Below are positions 1 to 10,255 of a stretch of DNA of 64,000 bases, piece after piece (position 1 is the stretch's first letter; every line of letters starts with the position of its first letter). Made by a program: the position numbers and the translations under genes. The DNA comes from Rugalucina vietnamica (Eukaryota; Mollusca; Bivalvia; Lucinida; Lucinidae). The notes beneath the pieces are model-generated. The model had not been told where the DNA came from. It ran no database searches and worked only from the letters and a program-made list of their open reading frames with translations. The DNA is taken from positions 67,798,315-67,862,314 of the forward strand of contig OZ024869.1 in the NCBI GenBank assembly GCA_964017185.1. The letters run 5' to 3'.

Positions 1-429
1 ATTTTCAAAACTTTTGTGGCACTTTTTAAGACTTTTGGAATGCAAAATGATGACATGCTCATATTTTTCTTGACGTCTTTCAGAAAAGTGAGATTTTGAA
101 ACATGCAGTTTCTGGAAGATGGTGTTCAGACAGAAGTTAAATTTAACATGCTCGGAGTCAGTGAAAATACATGTAAAATCCAATTGTGACTTTTTTAACC
201 GATGAAGCATTAAGGTTTCTTCATATTTCGGAATTAAAATTACCATTAATGAAGCTGTCCACGAAAGGAAAGATAAACATATCGCTCATGGTTTAATCAG
301 AATGCATACATCAATTTTGGTATTTAATTCAAAGGGAGGTAACTTTCAAATATTGAATATTTGACGTGTAATTTCTCGAGACTGTGGTCAAATTTTGCTT
401 AGAGTCACTGGCAACTACCTCTTTATGCC
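1..429. other. Unassigned non-coding start of window
   Basis: AT-rich sequence with no convincing ORF, splice-flanked exon, repeat partner in this window or RNA gene. Probably intronic or intergenic; I see nothing else in it. Confidence 0.5.
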
Positions 430-635
430 AATGCTATTACACCCATTAGATTCAACAGGTCCCCCAAACTTTGCCAATACTTCTTTGCTGAGCTCTTGAT
501 GACCTTCCACTTTCTTTCGAAACTATTGAAAGAATCATATAGATGTATTCCATAGGTTAACAATTGAAGTGTGATAAGTCCTTAACAGGTTTTCAGGGTA
601 AAGAAGAATAACTTTCCCAGGTGACTGATTGATTA
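430..635. repeat. Dispersed repeat, uninterrupted copy of the 8.4-9.1 kb repeat
   Basis: Matches in reverse complement two separated blocks at 8400-8488 and 8995-9115. Shared words include the string around CAACAGGTCCCCCAAACTTT and the block around GTTAACAATTGAAGTGTGATA. In this copy the two blocks are joined by 'ccataggttaac', so it acts as an empty site for the insertion at 8489-8994. No coding capacity recognised. Confidence 0.75.
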
Positions 636-654
636 TTTGTGATATTATTTCAAA

Positions 655-870
655 TGAGCTGCATCATGAGAAAACCAACAATGTGGTTTCTGAACCAGTT
701 TTACACAAACCGAGCTGTACAAGATTTAGATTTAGAAAGTAGAGAAATTGTACTATCCGTGAAGTGGAAACAAAGCGCTATCCTTGTAGTGAAACAAAAA
801 GTTTCAGTTACTGTGGAGCTGATCTGCGCCTATGCTTTCTCATATGCAAAATGGTGTTTTTCTCATGACG
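655..870. repeat. Dispersed repeat also seen near 31.7 and 62.8 kb
   Basis: Shares words such as GAGAAAAC, ACAAACCGA(A/G)CTGTA, GAGAAATTGTACT and a GCTGATC..GCGC..ATG block with 31700-31790 and 62745-62960. An open frame of 105 codons covers it but resembles no family I know and is not conserved in the other copies, so I treat it as non-coding. Confidence 0.45.
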
Positions 871-990
871 CGGCTCAAATAAATCATCTAGAAGTTTTGA
901 ATAAAAGCATGATTAGTCGTAAAGGAGGGGTACTCTTAAATTTTATTGATGCATAGGCGAGGCTGTTTGGAGTCAAAATTTATAATTACA

Positions 991-992
<2 letters not shown>

Positions 993-1026
<34 letters not shown>

Positions 1027-1042
1027 GGGGGGGGGGGAGGGG
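993..1042. repeat. Poly-T/poly-G homopolymer tract
   Basis: About 33 T followed by a G run with one A interruption. Simple sequence, prone to length error in assembly. Confidence 0.95.
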
Positions 1043-1204
1043 TCAGAGAATATAAATATTTATTTGAGTTAGGGGATTTTGGGATATTGTTTTGGGATCA
1101 CCTGAAAAATTGACTATTTGTGTGGGTTTTATTTCTGCAAAATATGCATTTTTTTCTGACTTAACAAAAATGTTGCATATTTTTTTGATGTGCCAGAAAT
1201 ACCT

Positions 1205-1483
1205 GTTTCCAAGGAATAACTTCTGTGGTGGTTCTTATTGTTTTATGTCTTGGTGTTATTTTTTTGTGCCGTTGGCGCCTTATGCATGTTATCATATTTT
1301 AAGTTAAGTTTATGTAACTGAGTGGTCACCTATTGGGAAAATAGCTGCTCATTCGGCTTACGAAATGTTTTCATGGTATAAGTACCTTATTGTTAGTTGG
1401 TTGTTCCCGCCTCGGTTTTTGGAGTGGGAATCTTTTTCTGATTGCGCCTTTTCCTGATCGTTGCCTACTTGTACCTTTTTGTT
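1205..1483 (+). mobile_element. Solo 3' tail of the RT retroelement
   Basis: Contains the block seen downstream of the reverse-transcriptase fragment at 2789-3968: ACTTCTGTGGTGG, AACTGAGTGG.CACCTATTGGG, TTTTTGGAGTGGGAA and the common end TTGCCTACTTGTACC. The 5' boundary differs from other copies while the 3' end is shared, as expected for 5'-truncated retrotransposition. No RT codons are present here. Confidence 0.75.
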
Positions 1484-1500
1484 TCTTTTCTTTTGTTTTT

Positions 1501-2788
1501 AGCTCACCTGAGCCGTTAGGCTCACAAGGTGAGCTTATAGGATGGCCATGATCCGGCGTCCGTCCGTTCGTCCGTCGTCCACACTTTTCAAAGATCTTCT
1601 TCTCGGAAACCGCTTGGCCGATCAAAGCCAAATTTTATATGAAGCATCTATGGGAAGGGGGAACCAATATGTTTATAAATAATCCAGGTCACATGACCAA
1701 GATGGCCGCCATGCCCATATATGGTAAAAACCCTTCAAATTCTTCTTCTCCGGAACCACTGGACTGATTTCAACGAAACTTGGCATTAAGCATTGGGGAC
1801 TAGAGTACTACAATGTGTTTATAAATTATGACCCTTGAGTGACCTTGACCTATTTTACGGCAAAGTCAGCATAGGTTGCCCATGCATTTGAATGGGGAAA
1901 ATTGTTAAAATGTCATTTGAAAGGAAACACTTGCTGGAAATGGGCAAATGAACTGAAGATATGTAATTCTGAAAACAATTTTGACCCCAAAGCTCTTCTC
2001 TAAAACAGCTTGGCCGCCATGCCCATATATGGTAAAAACCCTTCAAAGTTCTTCTTCTCCGGAACCACCGGACTGATTTTAACGAAACTTGGTAATAAGC
2101 ATCGGGGACTAGAGTACTACAATGTGTTTATAAATTATGACCTTTAGATGACCTTGACCTTTTTTACGGCAAAGTCAACATAGGTCACCCATGCATTTGA
2201 ATGGGGGAAAATTGGCAAAATGTCATTTGAAAGGAAAAATTTGCAGGAAATGGCCAAAAGTGACTGAAGATATGTGATTCTGAAAAAATAAATGGACCCC
2301 AGGGATAGGTCTGCCCCTACCCGGGGGCAATATACATGTATATTACAAAACTATTCAAAGATCTCTAAAACCACTTGGCTAATCAAAGCCAAATTGTATA
2401 GGAAGCATCTATGGGAAGGGGAAATCAATGTGTTTATAAATAATCTAGGTCACATGATCAAGATTGCCGCCATGCCCATATGTGGTAAGAACCCCTTAAA
2501 ATTCTTCTTCTCCGGAAACACTGGACTGATTTCAACGAAACTTGGGACTGGAGTACTACAATGTGTTTATAAATTATGACCTTTGGATGACCTTGGCCTA
2601 TTTTACGGCAAAGTCAGCATAGGTTGCCTATGCATTTGAATGAGGAAAATTGTTAAAATGTCATTTGAAAGGAAAAACTTGCAGGAAATGGGCAAATGGA
2701 CTGAAGATATGAAATTCTGAAAACAATTTTGACCCCTAAACTCTTCTCTAAAACAGATTGGCCAATCAAAGCCAAATTTTATATGAAG
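1501..2788. repeat. Tandem-repeat element with AGCTCACCTGAGCC hairpin terminus
   Basis: Begins with a hairpin-forming terminus (AGCTCACCTGAGCC ... GGCTCACAAGGTGAGCT) followed by CGTCCGTCCG. The body repeats 'caagatggccgccatgccc', 'cttcttctccgga' and 'atgaccttgacctattttacgg'. It is the reverse-orientation relative of the array at 10965-13077 and of 23547-24720. The retroelement at 2789-3968 interrupts it, and it resumes at 3969. No protein is encoded; short ORFs across it are repeat translations. Confidence 0.8.
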
Positions 2789-3968
2789 GTACAAGTAGGC
2801 AAAGATCAGGAAAAGGCGCAATCAGAAAAAGATTCCCACTCCAAAAACCGAGGTGGGAAAAAACCAAACTAACAATCAGGTACTTATACCATGAAACATA
2901 TCGTAAGCCGAATGAGCAGCTATTTTCCCAATAGGTGGCCACTCAGTTACCTTAACTTAACTAAAAATATGAAAACATACATAAGGCGCCAACAGCACAA
3001 AAAATCTTAAACACCAAGACATAAAACAAAAAGAACCACTACAGAAGTATCGACTTGGAACGATCAGTAACACAAAGTTACTGGCGGGCTTAAACCGGTT
3101 TTACAGGTACCTAACCTCACCCTCAGCTTCTGCAGTGGTTCACAACATTTAGTTAGTTCTTCGGTCCTCGTGGTGAATCTCTAACTAGTCAATGAATCAT
3201 CAAGAACAAACAAATAAATCATGATAAACATCCTGATGAATCAAAAACCAGGACTCACAGATTGAGTAAGCTGCCCGACGATGGAGATCCCTGGGCGCCG
3301 AATAACCTACTAACTCCGGAGCAAAAGAAAAACACCAGTTGGACCCCGGTGGGCCAAGCAACAGACAAGAAGCTCCGGCCCCAACCAACTAAAATGAATA
3401 GCTTTAAGTCGGGGCCATCATAGAGTCTGACGCCCGACCCACCGGCGTGCAATTAAAGAAGGCAGCATAGTTATCAACCATGATTGGGTTAAAAACTAAG
3501 CATGCAGACTGTCGCATAACATTCAAGTTATAACCTATACGTCTGTAACGTGATATGATTTTTCCGAACTGAAGAGAAAAATCATTTATTCCTTTAAGTT
3601 TCTTTAGTTTGTAAACCAAGTCACCATAAAATTCAGGTTCCGAAAGGCCCTCACTTAAAAGTGTCTTTAACCCAACATTATATTTGGAAATCAATTCATA
3701 GTGTCTACGATAAAATTTAGAAAAGGTTTTTCGAAGTTTATGATACCGATAGCCCTGTTGGAGAAGTTTTGCCGTTAAACATTTATTACGAGCGTTGAAG
3801 TCTGTAACATGATTGCAGACTCTAGCAAACCTAATAAGTTGCGAAATGTATACACCATAAGAAGCACGACGAGGAACGTCACCATCCAAAAAAGGAAAAT
3901 TTACTATATCAAAATCAAAGTCATCGCGCTTATCATAAATTTTAGAAGAAACAAATCCATTTGCAACA
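2789..3968 (-). mobile_element. 5'-truncated reverse-transcriptase retroelement, 3' part
   Basis: Inserted within one unit of the surrounding tandem repeat: the left flank ends GAAG (2785-2788) and the right flank restarts GAAG (3969-3972), after which the repeat continues in register, so GAAG is a probable 4-bp target duplication. Read on the minus strand it holds the C-terminal RT region (3968 to about 3404), then a non-coding tail ending TTGCCTACTTGTAC at 2789. There is no poly(A). It is truncated inside the RT at its 5' end. Whether the family is Penelope-like or a LINE relative is unresolved. Confidence 0.8.
3404..3968 (-). pseudogene. Reverse transcriptase C-terminal fragment
   Basis: The minus-strand frame reads through motifs typical of a widespread invertebrate retroelement RT: KIYDKRDDFDFDIVNFPFLD, then GVYISQLIRFARVC, LTAKLLQQGYRYHKLRK and SKFYRRH, ending near FNCTPVGRASDSM. 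The catalytic palm (motif C, YLDD) is absent because the insertion is 5'-truncated. The open frame runs on upstream to 4132, but those ~55 residues are translated host tandem repeat, not RT. The second copy at 46812-47688 contains the missing palm. Non-functional. Confidence 0.8.
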
Positions 3969-4425
3969 GAAGCCTCTATAGGAAAGGGGAACCAATGTGT
4001 ATATAAATAATCCAGGTCACGTGACCAAGATGGCCGACATGCCCATATATGGTAAAACCCTTCAAAAATCTTCTTCTCCGGAACTGGTTTACCGATTTCA
4101 AAGAAACTTGACTTGAAGCATCGATGACTCAAGTTCTTTAATGTATATATAAATCATGACCCTGTGATGACCTTGACCTATTTAAAGGCAAGGTCAACGT
4201 GGTTTGCCTATGTATTTGAATGGGTAAACTGTTAAAATGTCATCTGAAGGAAAAACTTGTAGAAAATTGGCAAATGGACAAAATATTGATTATTCTGAAG
4301 AAACAAAATGGCCCCAGGGCTTCATCTGCCCCTATACTGGGACTTTTTTCTACAATATTCAAACATGTTTATTGGTATATACAGCATCTTTGAGGGAGCA
4401 TTGTTATTCTGGGCTCAGGTAAGTT
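3969..4425. repeat. Continuation of the interrupted tandem-repeat element
   Basis: Resumes exactly where 2788 stopped: 'gaagcctctataggaaagg' corresponds to 'gaagcatctatgggaagg' of intact units. Includes 'caagatggccgacatgccc' and the 'tgaccttgacctatttaaaggcaaggtca' type block. End near 4425 is approximate. Confidence 0.7.
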
Positions 4426-4599
4426 TTTGAGGTACAGAGCTGATGCTGGGACCGAGCCTATGTATACACAAAAGTTCAGAGTACCCCCCCTTCCCTTGGG
4501 GTCCCTTCTCGTATCTCCAAACAATCTTGATATAAAATTTCTTGACAGCAGGTGTAGTAAAATAGATATACCATATATAGTAAAAACCTAAACTACTTT

Positions 4600-4670
4600 T
4601 CTTGTGTTCAATAACAGCTCTTATTGACTCTTAGGAGAGCGATCGTTGCCCTTAGGGCTACTAGTTCCTG
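4600..4670 (-). repeat. Terminus fragment related to the 58.4-kb repeat element
   Basis: Reverse complement of the block at 58411-58450: shares AGCGATCGTTGCCC followed by GGGCTACT. Probably the terminus of a degraded tandem-repeat element of the 58415-59560 type. Confidence 0.45.
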
Positions 4671-4849
4671 ATTCCTACTACAATATGACATTCATCTATC
4701 AATGCCATAACCAGAATTTCAACAAACTTTGATCGAAATAAGACTTTTATTGCATATTGTATTCTAACACTTTATGCAGGATTTAAAGGGAAAATTTTAT
4801 TTTTGTTGGGCTTGACTGACTGGAGTGTATAGTGCCAATACTTTAACCA

Positions 4850-5060
4850 TGCCGCTTGACCTCACATAAACAAGCTTGGCAAACACTAGAAAAAGGGCGC
4901 CTATTGTGTTTATTCACATTTTTCTAGTGCCACGTAAAGCACATGACCATCATAAAGAGTCGCATTTCCGAAAAGATAGTTTTTTAAACAGTATGATCAA
5001 CAAAGGTATATCTATGTCAAAGGTAAATCGGCATGGTCAAAGTATTTGCACTATATAAAT
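4850..5060. repeat. Dispersed repeat shared with 30.1 kb
   Basis: 'tttaaccatgccgcttgacc ... ggcaaacactagaaa' matches 'tttaaccgtgccggttaacc ... gtaaacactagaaa' at 30130-30185, and both continue to a CCA(C/T)GT(A/T)AAGC(A/T)C block. ORFs crossing it are short and not alike, so I do not call a gene. Confidence 0.5.
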
Positions 5061-5249
5061 GTAGTCCAATTGTTTGTTGCATGCTTATTACATGCCAATG
5101 GGGTGGTAATGACTACAGATTTATGTTCATGTTTATCCTCTAATCATTTGTCCATTAGACAAATGGACAGACCAAGTCTGTTATCCTACAGGCCTAAACC
5201 CACAGCAGACAAAGCTATTTTGTCATTTGTCGTAACTTAACACCCAGAC

Positions 5250-5846
5250 CTACATGTACCTAAGGTCGGGAATATCGTTGACAAGCATTGTCCTATCATC
5301 AAATCTTCAGACCATCCGAATTCAGTCTTTCCACAACAGACAATTATGGCTTTCAGAAGGCCAAAAAGCTTCAGAGATCTTCTTGTGAGGGCTAGACTGA
5401 AGCAAGATCGCACAGATGATGAGCCTCATGGCAAATGCAAGCCCTGTGGCAGACCAAGATATAGAACCTGCGACGAGATAACCCCGTTCCACATAGCTAC
5501 GTCGTCAAATGGCACAATAGTGAGACTGATAGTGAATAGTGACCGCAAAACAATGAACGTGGTTTATCTGATATCGTGTGGAGGGTGTGGAAAACAGTAT
5601 GTTCAGAAAATCAAGGGCCAACACAGCTTGAGGATGAATGGTCACAGAGATGACTGGAGACATAGTAGATTTGAAATATCTCCAGTTGCGAAGCATTTCT
5701 GTTTGCCAGGACATAACTTCATGAGTCATGCTTCTGTTTGTTGCTTGGACCACGGGTCGGACGGACAAGACCAGAAAACAGCGTGAGAGCTACTGGATAC
5801 GCCGTCTTAACACACTGAATCCGAGCGGCATCAACAAAGGAGATAA
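5250..5846 (+). pseudogene. Penelope-like GIY-YIG endonuclease fragment, frameshifted
   Basis: The frame reads FRRPKSFRDLLVRARL (linker region typical of Penelope-like elements), CKPCGRPRYRTC (CxxC-type cysteines), then MNVVYLISCGGCGKQYV (a Penelope-type GIY-YIG core) and a GHRDDW helix motif. After about 5757 the frame breaks; another frame continues with RESYWIRRLNTLNPSGIN, the usual C-terminal part of this endonuclease, up to about 5846. The RT part is missing. A dead, 5'-truncated fragment. Upstream codons from about 5250 (VGNIVDKHCPII) also fit the family. Confidence 0.8.
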
Positions 5847-5869
5847 GTCCCAAAATGTCTTCAATTAAC

Positions 5870-6430
5870 CAGCCATCCTGGTTTCCTTCATTTTACGAGT
5901 TTTCCAGGGTTCCCCAAGTTTACCAGTTTCCCCCGTTTCCCCCCCCCCCCGACAAGCTGGAATTTAACATACATTCCAGTGACATGCAGACCGTCATCTG
6001 TTCTCGTTTTGTAGCAATGTTCCTTTATCTAACCAGTTTAGTTTTCCTGGGTTCTCCCAGTTTACCAGTTTTCCTGGGTCCCCACTGTTTACCAGTTTTC
6101 CTGGATTCCCCCAGTTTACCAGTTCTCCTTGGTTCCACAGACAAGTTGCAGTTTCACACACATTTCAATGACATGCAGACTGGCATATGTTCTCGATTTG
6201 CAGCAGTATTTCCTTCATCAAACCAGATTTCCTGGGTTCCCCCAAACTACCAGTTCTCCTGGGTTCCCCCCGACAAGTTTTAATTTCACAGACATTCCAA
6301 TGACATGCAGACCGTCATCTGTTCTCGTTTTGTAGCTGGGTTTCCCCAGTTTTCCTGGGTTTCTCCAGTTTGCCAGTTTTCCTGGGTTCCCCCAGTTTAC
6401 CAATTCTCCTGGGTTCCCCATACAAGTTGC
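5870..6430 (+). repeat. Nested minisatellite, (CAGTTTTCCTGGGTTCCCC)n plus longer unit
   Basis: A short ~20-28 bp word, CCAGTTT(A/T)CCTGGGTTCCCC-like, is repeated many times. It alternates with a longer block containing GACATGCAGACCGTCATCTG at about 5980, 6172 and 6303. ORFs of 142, 67 and 124 codons on both strands are translations of this repeat. Confidence 0.85.
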
Positions 6431-7565
6431 ATATACTGAGACTTAAGTTTAGCAATTTTAAATTAATTTCCAAATTGTAAATTGATATGAAGATGAACGG
6501 AAAGAAACTCTTTAACCCATCAATATTTAAACCTACAGGAACAACAATGTACACTTTTAGAGGGAAAGCCATCTTTTCCTGATGCAATAACGTTGTGTTA
6601 AAGTTTAGAAGGGTGTCACCCCAAAATTCACATTGTTTCTCGGCATCTGAAAAAAATAAAGGTTTATTCCCAAAACATTCATTGAACACCTTCTTGTGCT
6701 CAAAAAGAGTACTGTACCATGATCACAGAGATTTGGTTAAATTCTGAAATCAGGTAACGGCCCCGGTGTATGACGTAACTGACGTCGTATTGTTCCGTTG
6801 CCTTTCTCCCGAAATGATCCCATAAGTGTTAATTTGCTGAAATGACGTGTAGTGCGACTTCGCTTTTTGTACGAGAAAACGTTCGCTTAGATGGCCTAGA
6901 TGGTTTGATGTGTTCATGTTTAGGCGTGCGCGTTTACCTATCGGCGATATTCACGGTGTTCGCGCCACGCAGGTTGATTCCAGTCAGCTGTTTCGATACA
7001 AATCTCTCTTTCCATGCCATTAATTATCAAGCCTGGAATTTGTAGGTTGCCTAGAAATCGATTACGTCATTATGACGTCAAATTGTCATTGCCCTATATC
7101 ATGGTAGCCTTACGTTGTCTGGAGTCATGATGTCGGTTTTTGATGCTGTCAGCTGATGGAACAGGGTTCTAGAAGATTTATCATACTCTCGCAAGCTTAA
7201 AAGATTCAACTGTCTTTCTTATTCTTCATGTCTGCACCGAGCATATTTATGTTCGTGTTCCGTTGGTTTAACGTCAGGCCATAACGGCGTCCCGGCCTGA
7301 CGGAAATTTTCAAATGTCATTCCGGTTTATTCTTTATGACACTTTAACCAATCAAACAAGGCAAAAATTGATAACATGTGATGCATGTGGAATGCTGGGC
7401 ACGTGATTTGCACGATTTTTTAAACGTAACGTAGCAACTGGTGAACGTAAGAAAAACACACAAACTCGTCTCGATACATGAATTTGACCATCACTTGACA
7501 TTTTAAAAGCGTATCGACGGTTTTCAAATTTTTGATTTTAAAAATAATGATGGATAGAAATATTG
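6431..7565. other. Unassigned intron/intergenic sequence
   Basis: No ORF with recognisable family similarity and no repeat partner elsewhere in the window. Contains paired TGACGTCA-like words at 6770-6795 and 7065-7082, which could be CRE-like by chance. Confidence 0.45.
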
Positions 7566-7567
7566 CT

Positions 7568-7800
7568 AAACTTAAGTCTTATAGTATATATATATATATA
7601 TCCACATATGAATAAATAGCCACGATATCAATATATATCCACAGTATGAATAAACATATATACATGTATATACAAAATATGGCATCAATATGAATATCCT
7701 ATTCCACAATATGAATAAATATCCACAATAAATTTTGTATATACACGTATAATGAATAAACATCCACGATATGAATATATATCCACAATATGAATAAGAT
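7568..7800. repeat. AT-rich degenerate tandem repeat
   Basis: Starts with (TA)n and then repeats 'atatgaataaa(t/c)atccaca' about eight times with spacing variation. ORFs on the minus strand rich in Tyr/Ile are translations of it. Confidence 0.8.
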
Positions 7801-8399
7801 GAAGATATCTTCTCCAATAAAACATCAATAATTGCCATTTTTGGTACTTCATATGCATATTCCTCGTAGATATTCCTCGTAACAATGTTCCAAACAGTTT
7901 TTCTATCTATTAGTAGAGCATGTCTCTCTGATACCTGCCTTGTAGATGCAATTACATTGCTTTTTCCTTTTCATCGGGCACAATGTTTCCTAAATGTATC
8001 CGTCTTTACTTCTCATTGTAAACTTGTTCGATCAGTATTCAGTAAAAACTTAATTGTATATAAATACATGAAATGCTTGTTTCATCAAGAAAAGATTACT
8101 TTATACATGTATATTTAGTTACATTTAGTATCTAGACTATACAGTTTTGTAACCTAAAGGTGACAAAATACTCTGGAAAGATTTTCAGAAAGGTTTTATA
8201 TCAAATCTGTTGTATACATCTCTCTATAAATTAGCAAGTTGTCAGGTGTTTTGGTGATGGCATTGTCATCTCAACACCTTATGCGAAGTTGTTTTTGAAG
8301 GTTCTGAAATGATTTCTATGCTTGGTGATCAATCGATGAATATAAATGATTGATTTTATAATAGGAGTCTTATTTTAAGTTATCATTTACCAGACAAAG
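7801..8399. other. Unassigned sequence
   Basis: No recognisable gene or in-window repeat. A 77-codon ORF at 7885-8118 is composition-driven and unsupported. Confidence 0.4.
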
Positions 8400-8488
8400 A
8401 ATCAGTCAGTCACCTGGGAGAGTTATTCTTCTTACCATGAACTGATGAAAATATGTGAAAGACTTATCACACTTCCATTGTTAACCTA
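8400..8488. repeat. Left block of the interrupted dispersed repeat
   Basis: Reverse complement of about 540-635, including 'gacttatcacacttc.attgttaaccta'. It is separated from its other half (8995-9115) by the element at 8489-8994. Confidence 0.75.
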
Positions 8489-8994
8489 TCGCCAACGAAG
8501 ATCTTATGCTTGTATCTCACTGTCATGCGAATCCTTCGCGACCGTTTTGCGAATTTTTTCGCGCACTTTCGCACGACATTCGTGCTAGTGTCGTGAGAAT
8601 TTTCATGTGTCGCGAACTGGTCGCGAAGATTTTAAACATGTTTTAAAATTTTATGTGACTTTATTCGCAAAAACATGCGAACATGCGAACACCTCGCGAC
8701 TATCTGGCAAAAAAATAAAACTAAGCAACATTCGTGTGAATGTCGTATGAATAAAAATGGAAATAAGCTACTTTCGTGGGAACATCGTGAGATACTCTCA
8801 CGAATGTCTCGAGACTGTCGTGCGACAGTCGCACGACTTTCGCGCTACAGTCGCGAGATATATTTTCAAAATTAGACTGAAATTCGCGAATTGGTCGCAT
8901 AAATGTCCATTCAATGAGACTGCAACGTGAAATTTGTTCGCGAACTAGTCTCCAGTTGTCGCATTCCAGTGAGATAGCGGCTTTACCCAAGATA
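8489..8994. mobile_element. Nonautonomous TIR element made of TCGCGA/GTCGTGCGAC words
   Basis: Inserted in a repeat whose uninterrupted copy is at 430-635. Inverted subterminal words TATCTCACTGTCATGCGA (8513) and TCGCATTCCAGTGAGATA (about 8960-8977) face each other. The body is dense in short words on both strands: TCGCGAA, TTCGCGA, GTCGTGCGA, TCGCACGA. No transposase. Exact ends and target duplication are not certain. Confidence 0.75.
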
Positions 8995-9115
8995 TGGGAA
9001 CACATATATATGATTATATAAATAGTTTGGGAAGAATAATAGAAGACCATCAAGAGCTTTGCAAAGAAGTATTGAGAAAGTTTGGGGGACCTGTTGAATT
9101 TTAATGGGTATGATC
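8995..9115. repeat. Right block of the interrupted dispersed repeat
   Basis: Reverse complement of about 440-545: 'aaagtttgggggacctgttgaa' and 'catcaagagct' are shared. Confidence 0.75.
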
Positions 9116-9234
9116 ATGAGCATCAAGTTTACCATTTATTGGACAGGTACACCCGAAATTCGCTCATGCGTGTAACCATACTGTTTTACTTTGAAGAAAT
9201 GCACATCTGATAGTTTCCCTATGTTTATAGAAGC

Positions 9235-9490
9235 GTAAATCGAACTTTATAAGAGCGTCATCGAACTAAATCTTCAGTTTATCCAACTCATCGAACTTAA
9301 TGTTCAACATCCACCTCATCGACCTTATTAACTTATCCAACTCATTGAACTTATTATTCAACTTATGCAGCTCATCCTACTCAGTATGCAACTCATCGAA
9401 CTCAACATGCAACCTATTCAACTCATCGAACTCATAGCTTAACTCATTGAACTCATGAGTTAAGCTGTAAGCTGAGCTAGATCGGTTAAG
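9235..9490. repeat. (CTCATCGAA)n degenerate short tandem repeat
   Basis: About twenty imperfect 10-11 bp units of the form CAACTCATCGAACT. The TIR element at 9494 lies at its right edge, and related AGCTGAG words follow it at 10260-10300. Confidence 0.8.
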
Positions 9491-9493
9491 TAA

Positions 9494-10255
9494 AGCCCCG
9501 TTTACACATTCACGATTTTTGGCTACGGTGCCGCTACGATTCGCCACGATTTGTAAAATCGTCGTGTACCGTGGTGTACCGTGGTCATTCGTAGTAGAAC
9601 CGTAGTGAATCGTGGTGAATCTTGATGAATCGTGATTATTCGGGAAACTCTACGGCAGCGCTACGGAAGTTTTAAACTGTTTAAAACATTCGTGGCGTAC
9701 CGTGGCGAATCGTGGTGGTAATTGGGCGTGGCCTAATTCGTAGCGCAACCGTAGCGGAATCGTGCTTATTCGTACTGACACCGTAGCTATATTCGCGGCT
9801 ATTCGTGAGAGATCGTAGCCAATCTTGGAGCTCCGTAGCGAAACCGTGGAATCTTTGACACCACGAACTCCCACGATTCACCACGAATTGTGTACGGTTG
9901 TCCTACGAATCATCAACGGTTTCGCTACGGAGCTCCACGACTGGCCACGACGGCTACCGCCGTGAATCGTACTAGTACCGTATCGAACCGTACAAGCACC
10001 GTGAGCATTCGTTGTGCCACCGTGGTTAATCGTCATTGACCGTAGCGTTGCCGTCATGAACCGTCATTGATTCGTAGCGATACCTTACAGACACCGTACT
10101 AATATCGTAGACATTCTTACTGGAATCGTAGTGACATTGAATATTTCCACTTTTCGCCACGATTCATCCCGGTCCACCCCGATTTTTCTGACCATGAAAA
10201 ATCGGGGTGAATCGTGGTGAATCGTAGAGAAAACCGTGAATGTGTAAACGGGGCT
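9494..10255. mobile_element. Nonautonomous TIR element with TAA target duplication
   Basis: Termini AGCCCCGTTTACACATTCAC (9494) and GTGAATGTGTAAACGGGGCT (ends 10255) are perfect inverted repeats flanked by TAA on both sides (9491-9493 and 10256-10258). A 3-bp TWA duplication and this kind of terminus fit PIF/Harbinger-type MITEs (family assignment is inference). The 760-bp body is almost wholly short words such as CCGTAGCG, ATCGTGG, CGTGGCG and their complements. No coding sequence. Confidence 0.85.

Noticed and set aside
639-956. 105-codon ORF near the window start
   Set aside because: It overlaps a dispersed repeat, has no family similarity I recognise, and is not kept in the other copies.
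3969-4132. N-terminal ~55 codons of the RT-containing ORF
   Set aside because: This part is host tandem repeat fused in frame by the retroelement insertion, not RT.
5855-6689. ORFs of 142, 67 and 124 codons on both strands
   Set aside because: They translate the CCTGGGTTCCCC minisatellite; reading open on both strands is a repeat effect.
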